A stretch of 64,000 nucleotides of DNA from contig CAZOXM010000005.1 in NCBI GenBank assembly GCA_964583825.1, positions 21,968 through 85,967 on the forward strand. Direction: 5' to 3'. The position numbers and the translations under genes are program-made. Positions 35,714 through 43,818 of this stretch are shown here, one piece after another. Source of the stretch: GCA-1730015 sp964583825 (GTDB lineage Bacteria > Pseudomonadota > Gammaproteobacteria > Granulosicoccales > Granulosicoccaceae). The notes beneath the pieces were generated by a model. The model made no database searches. It was not told the DNA's origin and worked only from the letters and a program-made list of their open reading frames with translations. The first letter of the stretch is position 1, and each line of letters opens with the position of its first letter.

Positions 35714-37240
35714 TTACCGGGTGCGGATATTCACCTGCATCTGGTTCCACTTATAGTTGATGCTGTGGCTGTAGCCATCGGCGTTGCGCATCGCATCAGA
35801 CCAGATAATCGTCATCGTTTTACCGTCTGCACTCATCCATTTTGGCGACAGCTTGGGCTGATAAGTCAGGTTACCAGCGTTGTCGGGCGTCCAGTGATCA
35901 GTGTAATAAAACTGCTTCCAGGGACCATACGGATTTTCCGAATACCAAAGCCCCAGACTGCCGGATTTGGTGTGCATCCACTTTGAGTAGTAGTCATGGC
36001 TCGCAGCAGACATTCCATAGCCGCCATAAGTACCGCCATTCGCCATCACATAGACACCGAGGCCTTCATTCCAGACCACGGATGGCAGCCATGAGTAAAA
36101 CCCAAAGTGCTCACCGCGTGAGTTTTTCGCAGGCAGTTGTATGTTTGCCTGCCGCCGATTGATATCGCCGGACCATGTGGCTGAACTGCCATTCCAGCCC
36201 GCGAAATACTGCCAGGCACTGCGCTGACCCAATTGCCCGGACGGCACGCGTGCCAGCATCAGTTGATTGCTTTGCGAACCTTCCGGCGAATAGATATAGA
36301 CATAGCCATCACGCGATGCCCGATGGTCTTTTCCGTTTTGCACGAAGCTGACGAACGAAAACGGGTAAGCCTCCTTGCCGTGGCCACTGCGACCGGACTC
36401 CTGAAAGAAATACATTTCACTGGCGTCTGTCGATTGCACTGCGCCGTCCCATCGTCCAATAAAACGATCATTGTTATTGCGATCAACGCGGTTCCAGCTC
36501 GCTCCGTTATCGTAAGAGCGCAGCATTTTTACACCACGAAAGGGCCCTGGTGACCAGGCCGCAAACTGTGTTTTTGAGACCATCGAATACAGCGTGCCGT
36601 CAACAGACAGCATTCCGTAGCCGTACCAGCCATCATCGTTGGTATGAAACTGCGGATAACCCTGCACTTCCTGTCTGGAAAAGCCGTTTTGATCTCCATA
36701 CATTTTGTAAAGTCGGGTGTGGTAACGATAAGAGCCGTCGAACCAATCGCCATCCGACATCGCCGTGATGACACTGTCATCCGCAGCCCATGTCTGGCAC
36801 CAGTTGTCTCCCTTGCCCCCGATCCGGCGCAGCGTGCCGACGTCGAAGCTGGCTCCGACGGGCTTGCGCCCCCCTGACGACACAGGCACCGGAGAAACCG
36901 TGGCCGCGGCACCGCTGCTATTACTGCCTGGCGCGTTGCCCACAATGCAACTGCGTCCATCTTCCCAGCCCCAGCCGTCACCATCAGGATCACTTGATGC
37001 CGATTTACACAGCGCAGCCTTCGACTGTGACGTGGAAGTCTGCGACCCGTTTGACTGGAAAATTACCCTGGTCGGCATTTTACAGCTGCGGTTATTTTCC
37101 CATCCCCAGCCGTCTCCGTCGGAGTCACTGTCGGGTAAGTTACAGGCAGGCATGGCAGACACAGGAGCGACCTGACCGGTCGCAAGGAGCAAGACACAGA
37201 GAGCGGCTGTGCCTGCCCGCGCGAGTAGGCGGAGAGACAT
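35714..37240 (-). CDS. Exported protein: two WGWE/Ca-type motifs plus DUF4185-like beta-propeller domain
   Basis: The 508-residue protein has a signal peptide cleaved near VSA (residue 29). Two short Cys-bounded repeats follow at residues 33-53 and 78-98, each with D-x-D-G-D-GWGWE-(N/D)-x-RSC. The WGWE...SC part resembles CBM10 cellulose-binding modules, while DxDGDG resembles a calcium loop. After a Ser/Gly/Pro linker, GGKGDNWCQTWAADDSV opens a domain of about 370 residues with repeated W-rich strands and GYSW-type blades that looks like DUF4185, a family related to glycoside-hydrolase propellers. GAGGA sits 5 nt before the ATG. The layout suggests a secreted polysaccharide-binding or -degrading protein. 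No catalytic residues can be assigned. The gene is monocistronic. Confidence 0.7.
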   Translation of the reverse strand: MSLRLLARAGTAALCVLLLATGQVAPVSAMPACNLPDSDSDGDGWGWENNRSCKMPTRVIFQSNGSQTSTSQSKAALCKSASSDPDGDGWGWEDGRSCIVGNAPGSNSSGAAATVSPVPVSSGGRKPVGASFDVGTLRRIGGKGDNWCQTWAADDSVITAMSDGDWFDGSYRYHTRLYKMYGDQNGFSRQEVQGYPQFHTNDDGWYGYGMLSVDGTLYSMVSKTQFAAWSPGPFRGVKMLRSYDNGASWNRVDRNNNDRFIGRWDGAVQSTDASEMYFFQESGRSGHGKEAYPFSFVSFVQNGKDHRASRDGYVYIYSPEGSQSNQLMLARVPSGQLGQRSAWQYFAGWNGSSATWSGDINRRQANIQLPAKNSRGEHFGFYSWLPSVVWNEGLGVYVMANGGTYGGYGMSAASHDYYSKWMHTKSGSLGLWYSENPYGPWKQFYYTDHWTPDNAGNLTYQPKLSPKWMSADGKTMTIIWSDAMRNADGYSHSINYKWNQMQVNIRTR

Positions 37241-37585
37241 GTTTATCCTCGGAACAACCAAAAAAGCGGTTTACAAGCCAGTTACGTTAACGTCTTTTGA
37301 CACCCGAGTTCAACAGTTGCTCACGCTGTTGGGCGTTAACAAATCGTAATCAACCACCATCTGCCCGATGGCGTTTTTTTTATCCACAAGACTTATCCAC
37401 AAGGCACGCGGCTCAATCGGGCACCGAAGAGATATAAACGTCCAATGCAGGCATTACCTTCATAAAGCACATCGCCTTTACACACCGGACAGGTAACCTT
37501 CCCGCTTGCAATAGCTGGTTACAATTCGGTGTCGTTTATCGACACCGCTACCACACCGCCAGTCACTATACATCCGGATATCTGA
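37241..37585. other. Intergenic region with DnaA boxes and T-rich tract
   Basis: This 345-nt stretch lies between divergent genes. It holds two perfect DnaA boxes (described separately), two GTTAAC palindromes at about 37286 and 37335, an 8-nt T tract at 37374-37381 after a short CATC/GATG hairpin, and no ORF with a credible start. Promoters for both flanking genes must lie here. Confidence 0.55.
37380..37401 (+). promoter_or_regulatory. Tandem perfect DnaA boxes
   Basis: TTATCCACA occurs exactly at 37380-37388 and again at 37393-37401, in the same orientation and 13 nt apart start to start. This is the strongest consensus for DnaA binding. No dnaA, dnaN, rpmH, gidA or parAB genes are nearby, so this is not evidence for the chromosomal origin. 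It could be a DnaA-titrating or DnaA-regulated promoter site. Confidence 0.6.
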
Positions 37586-38911
37586 ATGCCCGAGCTGATC
37601 GCAGACTTACCCGCAATAGCCATCTTATTGCCCGCTGCATCCGTCTACTTCCTGTGGGCACTGTTCCACTGGATTTTTAACACTGGCGATGAACAGGCAG
37701 CGAGCGACACCCAAACAACAGACCCGCAACAGCCACACAGTCAGTCCACACCGGATACAAACGACACCACCCTGGCAGCTTCCAGTCAGCCAAGGTCAGC
37801 TTACCGCGATAAATCATCGCGGGGTGCGGCGCTGCAATTCAGTGCCTCAGAAAACAAGGCTGCGCTCGACAGCAAACACACTAAAGCCGATGAGTACGGC
37901 GATCACCCGGCTTTCAGCACGCTCTTTCCCAAATTGGGCGCCTCGCACTCTGAGGACCAAAGCATCGGTACATCTACTGTTATCAGCACATCGGGTAACA
38001 CGGATAAAAATGATTCACCCGAAGTTACCACACGCCTTAAGCGACCAGCGACAGGCACCGCAAAGACAGGCACCGCAAAAAAAGAACAAACCAAAACATC
38101 GTCGGGGCGGGCGGTATTGTTGTCTGTTGAAAAGTCGCTGTCCGAGCGAACTGCCGACGCGAAAACAGCATCGCACACCAGCGATGACTCATCTTCAAAC
38201 ACAGCACACAACACTGCAGGCAAGCCGAAAGAATTGAATACGGGTGAGGCAAAGGCTGCCGGCACCTCAACTGACCATTCAGCACACAACGAGCGGCGAA
38301 AGTCCGATGAAGCAGCTGTCGAACACTCCACCGACACCCCTGTTGATCACACCGCTGCCGGCCAACAGGCTGAGACGACTGCCAGTCCGGTCCACATTAA
38401 CCCCGGACTGAAAAAAACCGAGGCGACCTCAGACGCACCTCACAATCGGCAAACGTCAGCTGCCAGGTCACAGTCCACCACCTACCGAACAGCAGCACGT
38501 CGCAAGTTGTCACCGGTCGACGAGGTACAACTGCAACTCAAGGCTGATAATCAGAGTGCACTGAATCAGACCACTGCCCAGACCAACAGAACACTGGCCC
38601 TGCAGGATGCACACGATCGGGAACTGAGCAAAAAAGACGACCAGATCGCGCAGCTCAAGGCACAGCTTGAATCGCTGCGGGAACAACCTCGGGAGTTGCC
38701 GGGTGACATCGACAATGTCAACTATAAGTCCCGCCTGGAGAATACCCTCGCAGCGCTTGAGGACTCCACCCGCAAGGTCAATAGACTGCAGTCAGCGGTG
38801 GACAAACTGCAGGCTGCAGGTGCTGCAAATCAAGGAATAAAAACACCGCTGAAAAATGCCGGCAACAGACCCTCATTGCTCAGCAAAGTTCGCGTTGTCG
38901 GCAGCACCTGA
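37586..38911 (+). CDS. Membrane-anchored protein with disordered linker and C-terminal coiled coil, unknown function
   Basis: The 441-residue product has one N-terminal hydrophobic segment (about residues 4-32) with few charges before it. About 280 residues of low-complexity sequence follow, rich in Thr, Ser, Ala, Asp, Lys and His, including GTAKTGTAKKE. The C-terminal part (about 310-420) has strong heptad character (DDQIAQLKAQLESLREQ and LENTLAALEDSTRKVNRLQ). The layout recalls envelope scaffold or division proteins such as ZipA, but there is no recognisable domain. It begins at ATG 37586, 184 nt after two DnaA boxes. It is followed 131 nt later by yadGH, so it could be transcribed with them. 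I do not recognise the family. Confidence 0.7.
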   Translation: MPELIADLPAIAILLPAASVYFLWALFHWIFNTGDEQAASDTQTTDPQQPHSQSTPDTNDTTLAASSQPRSAYRDKSSRGAALQFSASENKAALDSKHTKADEYGDHPAFSTLFPKLGASHSEDQSIGTSTVISTSGNTDKNDSPEVTTRLKRPATGTAKTGTAKKEQTKTSSGRAVLLSVEKSLSERTADAKTASHTSDDSSSNTAHNTAGKPKELNTGEAKAAGTSTDHSAHNERRKSDEAAVEHSTDTPVDHTAAGQQAETTASPVHINPGLKKTEATSDAPHNRQTSAARSQSTTYRTAARRKLSPVDEVQLQLKADNQSALNQTTAQTNRTLALQDAHDRELSKKDDQIAQLKAQLESLREQPRELPGDIDNVNYKSRLENTLAALEDSTRKVNRLQSAVDKLQAAGAANQGIKTPLKNAGNRPSLLSKVRVVGST

Positions 38912-39042
38912 TAAAAGACAGTTATCACTCTCCACACTTACCACCGGGCGGACAGAAGCAATATTCCACCCGACATTGACTACTGACAGCAATACCCGAA
39001 TGATGGGGGAGTCAGCCAGCGCCGGGGATAATTCTGAATAAC

Positions 39043-39969
39043 ATGCCGCCAATCGTATCGATATCCAACCTGAGTAAAGTTTACGCTTCCGGGCACCAGG
39101 CACTTAGCGACATTAATCTCGACATCCAACAAGGGGAAATACTCGCGCTACTCGGCCCGAACGGGGCAGGTAAAACCACACTCATCTCGATCATCTGCGG
39201 CATCGTTTCAACCACCGCTGGCCGTGTTTCCGTCGATGGACACGATATCGGTTCCGGTTATCGGCACACCCGCTCCATGATCGGACTGGTACCGCAGGAA
39301 CTGACTCTGGGCGCCTTTGAAAAAGTCGCTAACACACTTGCGTTCAGTCGCGGCCTGCACGGCAAAAAACCGGATAGTGCATACATTAAATCACTGCTCA
39401 AAGATCTGTCACTCTGGGAGAAGCGCGACAGCGTCCTGATGAGCCTGTCGGGTGGCATGAAGCGCCGCGTCCTGATTGGTAAAGCCCTGTCACATCAACC
39501 GAAGATTCTCTTTCTGGATGAACCCACCGCTGGTGTAGATGTTGAGCTGCGCAAGGATATGTGGAAGCTGGTCAACCGACTGAGGGAGTCCGGTGTAACC
39601 ATTATTCTAACCACCCACTATATCGAGGAAGCCGAAGAGATCGCTGATCGCGTGGGTATCATTAACAACGGCAAACTGCTGTTGGTCGAAGACAAAGCGG
39701 AATTGATGCAAAAGCTGGGAAGCAAACAACTGTCCATCGAGCTGCGCGAGCCTATAACGCAGATCCCGGAGTCGCTTGCGCAGTATCAGCTTGAATTATC
39801 GAACGACGGCGCAACACTGCACTATCAATACGACACGCGCAGTACTCGAACCGGTATCACTGGTTTAATGCAGTCGCTCAACAGCGCGGGACTCACACTG
39901 CGTGATATCCACACCTCGCAAAGTTCACTGGAAGATATTTTCGTCACTCTGGTCGCAGAAAAATCATGA
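39043..39969 (+). CDS. yadG: ABC exporter ATP-binding protein, YadG type
   Basis: The 308-residue ATPase has Walker A GPNGAGKTT (residues 38-46), Q-loop GLVPQELTL, signature LSGGMKRR, Walker B ILFLDEPTAGVD and the switch histidine in LTTHYIEEAEEIADRVGI. The VPQELTLGAFEKV stretch and a C-terminal ~75-residue extension are characteristic of YadG rather than other ABC-2 ATPases. The stop overlaps the permease ATG by 4 nt. YadGH is a widespread inner-membrane ABC-2 exporter whose substrate is not firmly known. The gene begins 131 nt after the coiled-coil protein gene, and the ribosome binding site is weak (GGGGATAA). Confidence 0.9.
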   Translation: MPPIVSISNLSKVYASGHQALSDINLDIQQGEILALLGPNGAGKTTLISIICGIVSTTAGRVSVDGHDIGSGYRHTRSMIGLVPQELTLGAFEKVANTLAFSRGLHGKKPDSAYIKSLLKDLSLWEKRDSVLMSLSGGMKRRVLIGKALSHQPKILFLDEPTAGVDVELRKDMWKLVNRLRESGVTIILTTHYIEEAEEIADRVGIINNGKLLLVEDKAELMQKLGSKQLSIELREPITQIPESLAQYQLELSNDGATLHYQYDTRSTRTGITGLMQSLNSAGLTLRDIHTSQSSLEDIFVTLVAEKS

Positions 39970-40727
39970 ACTGGCAGGCAATAAGAGTTATCTATATCGC
40001 TGAGATGCTTCGCACCTGGAATACGCTCCTGCAAAGCATTGCCTCCCCGGTGATTTCCACCTGTCTCTACTTTGTGGTGTTCGGTTCCGCCATTGGCTCG
40101 CGTATACAATCCGTGGAAGATGTATCCTATGGTGTGTTTATTGTTCCGGGATTGATCATGCTCTCGTTACTTACGCAGAGCATCAGCAACGCATCCTTTG
40201 GCATTTATTTCCCCAAGTTCACTGGCACTATCTACGAAATTTTGTCCGCGCCGCTTTCCTTTTTTGAAGTCGTTATCGGCTATGTTGGCGCTGCTGCCAC
40301 CAAGTCACTGATCATCGGTACAATCATCCTGATCACTGCCAGTTTCTTTGTCGATTTACAAATTAAACATCCCTTCTGGATGCTGGCCTTTCTGATCCTC
40401 ACCTGTATCACCTTCTCCCTGTTCGGCTTTATCATTGGAATCTGGGCCGATAGCTTTGAAAAGCTGCAGCTGATTCCGCTGTTGGTGATTACACCGCTCG
40501 TCTTTCTCGGTGGCAGTTTTTACTCTATCGATATGCTGCCTCCGCTGTGGCAGAAAATATCGCTGTTTAATCCGGTGCTCTATTTGATTAGCGGCTTCCG
40601 GTGGAGCTTTTTCGAAGTACATGATGTGTCAGTCGGCATCAGCCTGCTCAGCATTCTCGTATTTCTGGGGCTGTGCCTTGCCGTTGTCTGGTGGATGTTT
40701 AAAACCGGCTACAAACTTCGTCAATAG
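39966..40727 (+). CDS. yadH: ABC-2 exporter permease, YadH type
   Basis: The 253-residue permease starts MNWQAIRVIYIAEMLRTWNT and has six hydrophobic segments. The family signature FVPGLIML-like (here IVPGLIMLSLLTQSISN) lies near residue 60, and FLGGSFYSIDMLPPLWQKISLFNPVLYLISGFRW near residue 180 matches YadH closely. It pairs with the overlapping YadG ATPase. The Nudix hydrolase gene starts 3 nt after its stop, so the three form a single unit. Confidence 0.9.
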   Translation: MNWQAIRVIYIAEMLRTWNTLLQSIASPVISTCLYFVVFGSAIGSRIQSVEDVSYGVFIVPGLIMLSLLTQSISNASFGIYFPKFTGTIYEILSAPLSFFEVVIGYVGAAATKSLIIGTIILITASFFVDLQIKHPFWMLAFLILTCITFSLFGFIIGIWADSFEKLQLIPLLVITPLVFLGGSFYSIDMLPPLWQKISLFNPVLYLISGFRWSFFEVHDVSVGISLLSILVFLGLCLAVVWWMFKTGYKLRQ

Positions 40728-40730
40728 AAC

Positions 40731-41510
40731 ATGAACGCACTCAACAACGACACCGTCACCGCCGCACCCATCGATGCGGCGACGGTGATCTTGCTGCGCG
40801 ATGGCGCTGCCGGCCTGGAAACTCTGTTGCTTTGTCGCGGTAAGAGCAAAACGGTCATGAACAAAGCCTGGGTATTTCCGGGCGGCAAACTCGACAGCGA
40901 CGACTTCGCTCAGGAGGCGGCTGTAACCAACCTGCCGCATCCACCGGCCAGCATGCTGAATGAGCCGCAGCTTGAGCACCGCAAAGCCTGCGCACTGTTT
41001 GCTGCCGCCTGCCGCGAGACACGGGAGGAAACCGGCGTGGTTTTGCGCGCAGAACACTTAATTCCATGGTCGCGGTGGATTACACCAAATGAACCTTCGA
41101 TGATGAAAAAGCGTTTCGACGCTCGATTTTTTATAACGCGATTACCCGACGGTCAAACTGCCACACACGACGGCGAGGAAGCCACAGACAGCGCCTGGAT
41201 GTCCCCCAGGGATGCGCTGACCGCCTATCTCAGGCACGAGATGACGCTGGCTCCGCCGCAAATCATGACCTTGCTGGCGCTTTGCCGCCACAGGAGTACA
41301 CAATCCTGCCTCGACGAGGCACTGAAAACGCCCACCTATTGCATAGAGCCGGGAGTTATCAAAGGGGCGGATGACACCCGCACACTGGTTTACCCCGGTG
41401 ACGCCCAACACCCCAGCCAAAAAAAACTGATGCCCGGTCCCACCCGACTGCTGTGGAACAATGGTCACTTTGAACCGGACATCGGATTTGACGCATGGTT
41501 GCTCGCATAA
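40731..41510 (+). CDS. Nudix hydrolase, NUDT7/8/19-like
   Basis: The 259-residue protein has the Nudix box split by a long insert. The N-terminal half VFPGGKLD is at residues 48-55, and AACRETREETGVVL is at 92-105, with the metal-binding RExxEE-like Glu residues present. An insert of about 40 residues between them is typical of the NUDT7/8/19 branch, which hydrolyses CoA derivatives and related diphosphates. The substrate is not certain here. It starts 3 nt after yadH and is probably translated from the same mRNA. It ends 30 nt before foldback repeat copy C. No transmembrane segment is seen. Confidence 0.82.
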   Translation: MNALNNDTVTAAPIDAATVILLRDGAAGLETLLLCRGKSKTVMNKAWVFPGGKLDSDDFAQEAAVTNLPHPPASMLNEPQLEHRKACALFAAACRETREETGVVLRAEHLIPWSRWITPNEPSMMKKRFDARFFITRLPDGQTATHDGEEATDSAWMSPRDALTAYLRHEMTLAPPQIMTLLALCRHRSTQSCLDEALKTPTYCIEPGVIKGADDTRTLVYPGDAQHPSQKKLMPGPTRLLWNNGHFEPDIGFDAWLLA

Positions 41511-41539
41511 AATCCGCTGTCAACCGCGAGTACACACTG

Positions 41540-41767
41540 GTGGAGTATTGGAAAACGTTATGAGCGACGGTCTGAGCAGGCCCATGATCACTGTAATAAT
41601 GGCTGCCGAAAAAGCGCAGTTTGGGCAACCCGGGCTCGACGTATGGCCCCTGGGTAAAAAAGGGCCTGCGTTTTTCCGCCTTGCACTGACGACTGTAGCT
41701 GTGAAAAGTTAGTTACCTTATTTACCAGGCGGCCCACTAGCGCAATAGTTTTTCAACATCCTGCTAC
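41540..41767. repeat. Foldback (MITE-like) intergenic repeat, copy C (enlarged)
   Basis: The left end TATTGGAAAACG with TATGAGCGACGGTCTGAGCAGGC and the right end CTAGCGCAATAGTTTTTCAACATCCTGCTA match copy B's arms, and GAAAAAGCGCAGTTT (41609-41623) matches its middle. This copy is ~80 nt longer: extra sequence, including CCCTGGGTAAAAAAGGGCC, lies in the right part. It sits between the Nudix and carbonic anhydrase genes. Like copies A and B it lies between genes and has no ORF of its own. Confidence 0.7.
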
Positions 41768-41798
41768 CCCGGTCCCCGCAACTTGCATTTTGAACGCA

Positions 41799-42416
41799 AT
41801 GAATAAATCACTGGAATCCCTGAAACGCCTGCAGGCAGGTAACCAAAGATACGTCAACAATGACAGTCAGAGTGCGCGGCATTCCCGGACGAGACGCAGC
41901 GAACTGGTCGAGGGTCAACACCCATTCGCGATCATACTCGGTTGCGCCGATTCAAGAGCGCCGGCGGAAATGATTTTTGATCAGGGACTCGGGGACCTGT
42001 TCGTCATTCGTGTGGCGGGCAACGTAGCCGCACCAACGCAGGTCGGCAGTATTGAGTTTGCCGCATCAAAGTTTGGCGTACCGTTATGCGTGGTGCTCGG
42101 TCATACGCACTGTGGTGCGATAGCCGCAACCATTGACGCAATACAGTCACCATCCGACAGCAACGGCGAAGACAGCATTCACTCGATTGTCGAATGCATC
42201 GGTCCCGCAATCAGCGACCTGGTAGACGGCACAGCGGAATCGGGAACGACAGATTTAATGGCTGCTGCTACCCGGAGAAACGTCGAAGCCTGTGTCACCC
42301 ACCTGCAACAGCAATCGCCACTGCTGAAGCAACTCATCGCTAACGATCAGTTCCACGTGATCGGTGCACAGTATGATATTGAGACCGGCGTCGTAGAGTT
42401 CTACGACGGCAACTGA
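41799..42416 (+). CDS. Beta-class carbonic anhydrase
   Basis: The 205-residue enzyme interconverts CO2 and bicarbonate. Zinc ligands Cys49, His102 and Cys105 and the Asp51/Arg53 dyad are in place (motifs CADSR and GHTHCG). The flanking FVIRVAGNVA and GSIEFAASKFGVPLCVVLGH are standard for beta carbonic anhydrases. The ATG at 41799 is preferred to a TTG at 41790, and neither has a strong ribosome binding site. There is no signal peptide, so it is cytoplasmic. It lies just after repeat copy C and is alone. A strain like this probably uses it to supply bicarbonate for carboxylations. Confidence 0.93.
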   Translation: MNKSLESLKRLQAGNQRYVNNDSQSARHSRTRRSELVEGQHPFAIILGCADSRAPAEMIFDQGLGDLFVIRVAGNVAAPTQVGSIEFAASKFGVPLCVVLGHTHCGAIAATIDAIQSPSDSNGEDSIHSIVECIGPAISDLVDGTAESGTTDLMAAATRRNVEACVTHLQQQSPLLKQLIANDQFHVIGAQYDIETGVVEFYDGN

Positions 42417-42704
42417 ACGGGCTGGCGGGATCAGCATTTGCTGATATAACGGCAGCGCTGGCACGTTTCGGCTGTTCAATGATTTTCGGTTCGAGCCGTC
42501 TGTAATAGTTGATCCGAAATTTGGCCAGCACTGCCGACGCCGAGTAATGCAAAAAGCGTGGCAACCCTGCGCATCCTTCGTCAGGCAGGCATAGACAGAC
42601 GATTATTGACATCTGTTCACAAATGTATGGTTTATGGGCGCTATTGTTGATCCGGAAGACCAGCCGCATACTCTAGTCAGACCTTAAAATTACTGGAGTA
42701 CGAC

Positions 42705-42905
42705 ATGAAAAACCTGTTTTCCACGCTTAAAGATTCAGTGGACCGATACCGCAAAGACGAAACACGCGTCAGCCGTCGCAACTACCGCAAAGCCGTCGCT
42801 GAACTGCGCGGTCTGAGTGACGCTCAGTTAAAGGATATCGGCATCGACAGAGGCAGTATTTTGCACAGCGCCCGCCACGGAAAGCCTTCCGACAAAGCGG
42901 CCTGA
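42705..42905 (+). CDS. DUF1127 (YjiS-like) small basic protein
   Basis: The 66-residue protein ends with the DUF1127 core RNYRKAVAELRGLSDAQLKDIGIDRGSI, with the conserved LxxLsDaqLkDIGidR pattern. Many members are small Arg-rich proteins that help adapt RNA or phosphate metabolism. The ribosome binding site is TGGAG, 8 nt before ATG. A possible promoter lies just upstream (TTGATC with TACTCT at 16-nt spacing), so it is likely transcribed alone. A hairpin 13 nt after the stop probably ends the transcript. Confidence 0.82.
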   Translation: MKNLFSTLKDSVDRYRKDETRVSRRNYRKAVAELRGLSDAQLKDIGIDRGSILHSARHGKPSDKAA

Positions 42906-42918
42906 GCCTCACCCCCTG

Positions 42919-42943
42919 ACCCGGCAACACGACGTTGCCGGGT
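42919..42943 (+). terminator. Hairpin terminator after DUF1127 gene
   Basis: ACCCGGCAAC (42919-42928) is inverted exactly as GTTGCCGGGT (42934-42943) around a 5-nt loop, a 10-bp GC-rich stem. The following TATTGCTGC is only weakly T-rich, so efficiency is uncertain, but position just after a short monocistronic gene fits a terminator. Confidence 0.6.
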
Positions 42944-43038
42944 ATTGCTGCTCCACCGCACTTTTTCACCGTATAAACGGTTGCCGGTAGCCACTCGCAG
43001 ACGTAACCTTAGGGCAGTTAATTTACGAGCCGCCCGAC

Positions 43039-43818
43039 ATGCTGATCCTGGTATCCCCTGCCAAAACACTGGATTTCGATTCCCCGCCGCCTACTGAACA
43101 AAACACCCAGCCCCGGTTTCTTGATGATTCGCAGGAACTGGTCGATGTGTTGAAAAAAATGTCAGCCCCGAAAGTCGGCAAGCTGATGAACATCAGCGAC
43201 AAGCTGGCAAAACTCAATGCTGAGCGTTTTAAGCAGTGGCAGCAGCCACTGGAGCCCGGCGCGGCCAAACAGTCCCTGTTCGCCTTTCAGGGCGACGTCT
43301 ACACCGGCATCGATGCCGACACCATGAAAAAGCGCGACGTGCAGTTCGCGCAAAAACACCTTCGTATCCTGAGCGGACTCTACGGTGTGCTGCGCCCGCT
43401 GGACTTAATGCTGCCGTATCGTCTGGAAATGGGTACCAAACTGGTGAACGATCGTGGCCAGAACCTCTATCACTTCTGGGGGGACGGCGTAACAGACCTG
43501 CTTAACAAAGAGCTGAAAACACAGAAGTCGCCACTGGTGTTCAATCTCGCATCCAATGAATACTTCAAAGTGGTCAATCAGCGCAAACTGGACGCACAAT
43601 TGATCAGCCCGGTGTTTAAAGATAAAAAAAACGGCGAGTACAAGCTGATTGCATTCTTCGCAAAGAAGGCGCGTGGCATGATGGCCCGATATATTATCGA
43701 CCATCGCATAAAAGATGCGGAATCCATCAAGGACTTCGATACCGCAGGTTACCGTTACAGTAAAAAACTGTCGACACCAACTGAGCCTGTGTTCACCCGC
43801 GAGGAACAGAAAAAATAG
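43039..43818 (+). CDS. yaaA: YaaA (DUF328) peroxide-stress protein
   Basis: The 259-residue protein has the family start MLILVSPAKTLDFDSP and later GDVYTGIDADTM, LRILSGLYGVLRPLDLMLPYRLEMGTKL, FNLASNEYFKVV and FAKKARGMMARYII. These cover the whole YaaA family pattern. In E. coli it limits damage by hydrogen peroxide by keeping free iron low and can bind DNA. The last base of its TAG stop is the first of the GTG of the next gene, so the Mo-enzyme is coupled to it. Function in this organism is inferred from homology. Confidence 0.93.
   Translation: MLILVSPAKTLDFDSPPPTEQNTQPRFLDDSQELVDVLKKMSAPKVGKLMNISDKLAKLNAERFKQWQQPLEPGAAKQSLFAFQGDVYTGIDADTMKKRDVQFAQKHLRILSGLYGVLRPLDLMLPYRLEMGTKLVNDRGQNLYHFWGDGVTDLLNKELKTQKSPLVFNLASNEYFKVVNQRKLDAQLISPVFKDKKNGEYKLIAFFAKKARGMMARYIIDHRIKDAESIKDFDTAGYRYSKKLSTPTEPVFTREEQKK

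Noticed and set aside
37241..37585. Chromosome origin oriC at the paired DnaA boxes
   Set aside because: Only two boxes, no clear AT-rich unwinding cluster, and none of dnaA, dnaN, rpmH, gidA or parAB nearby.
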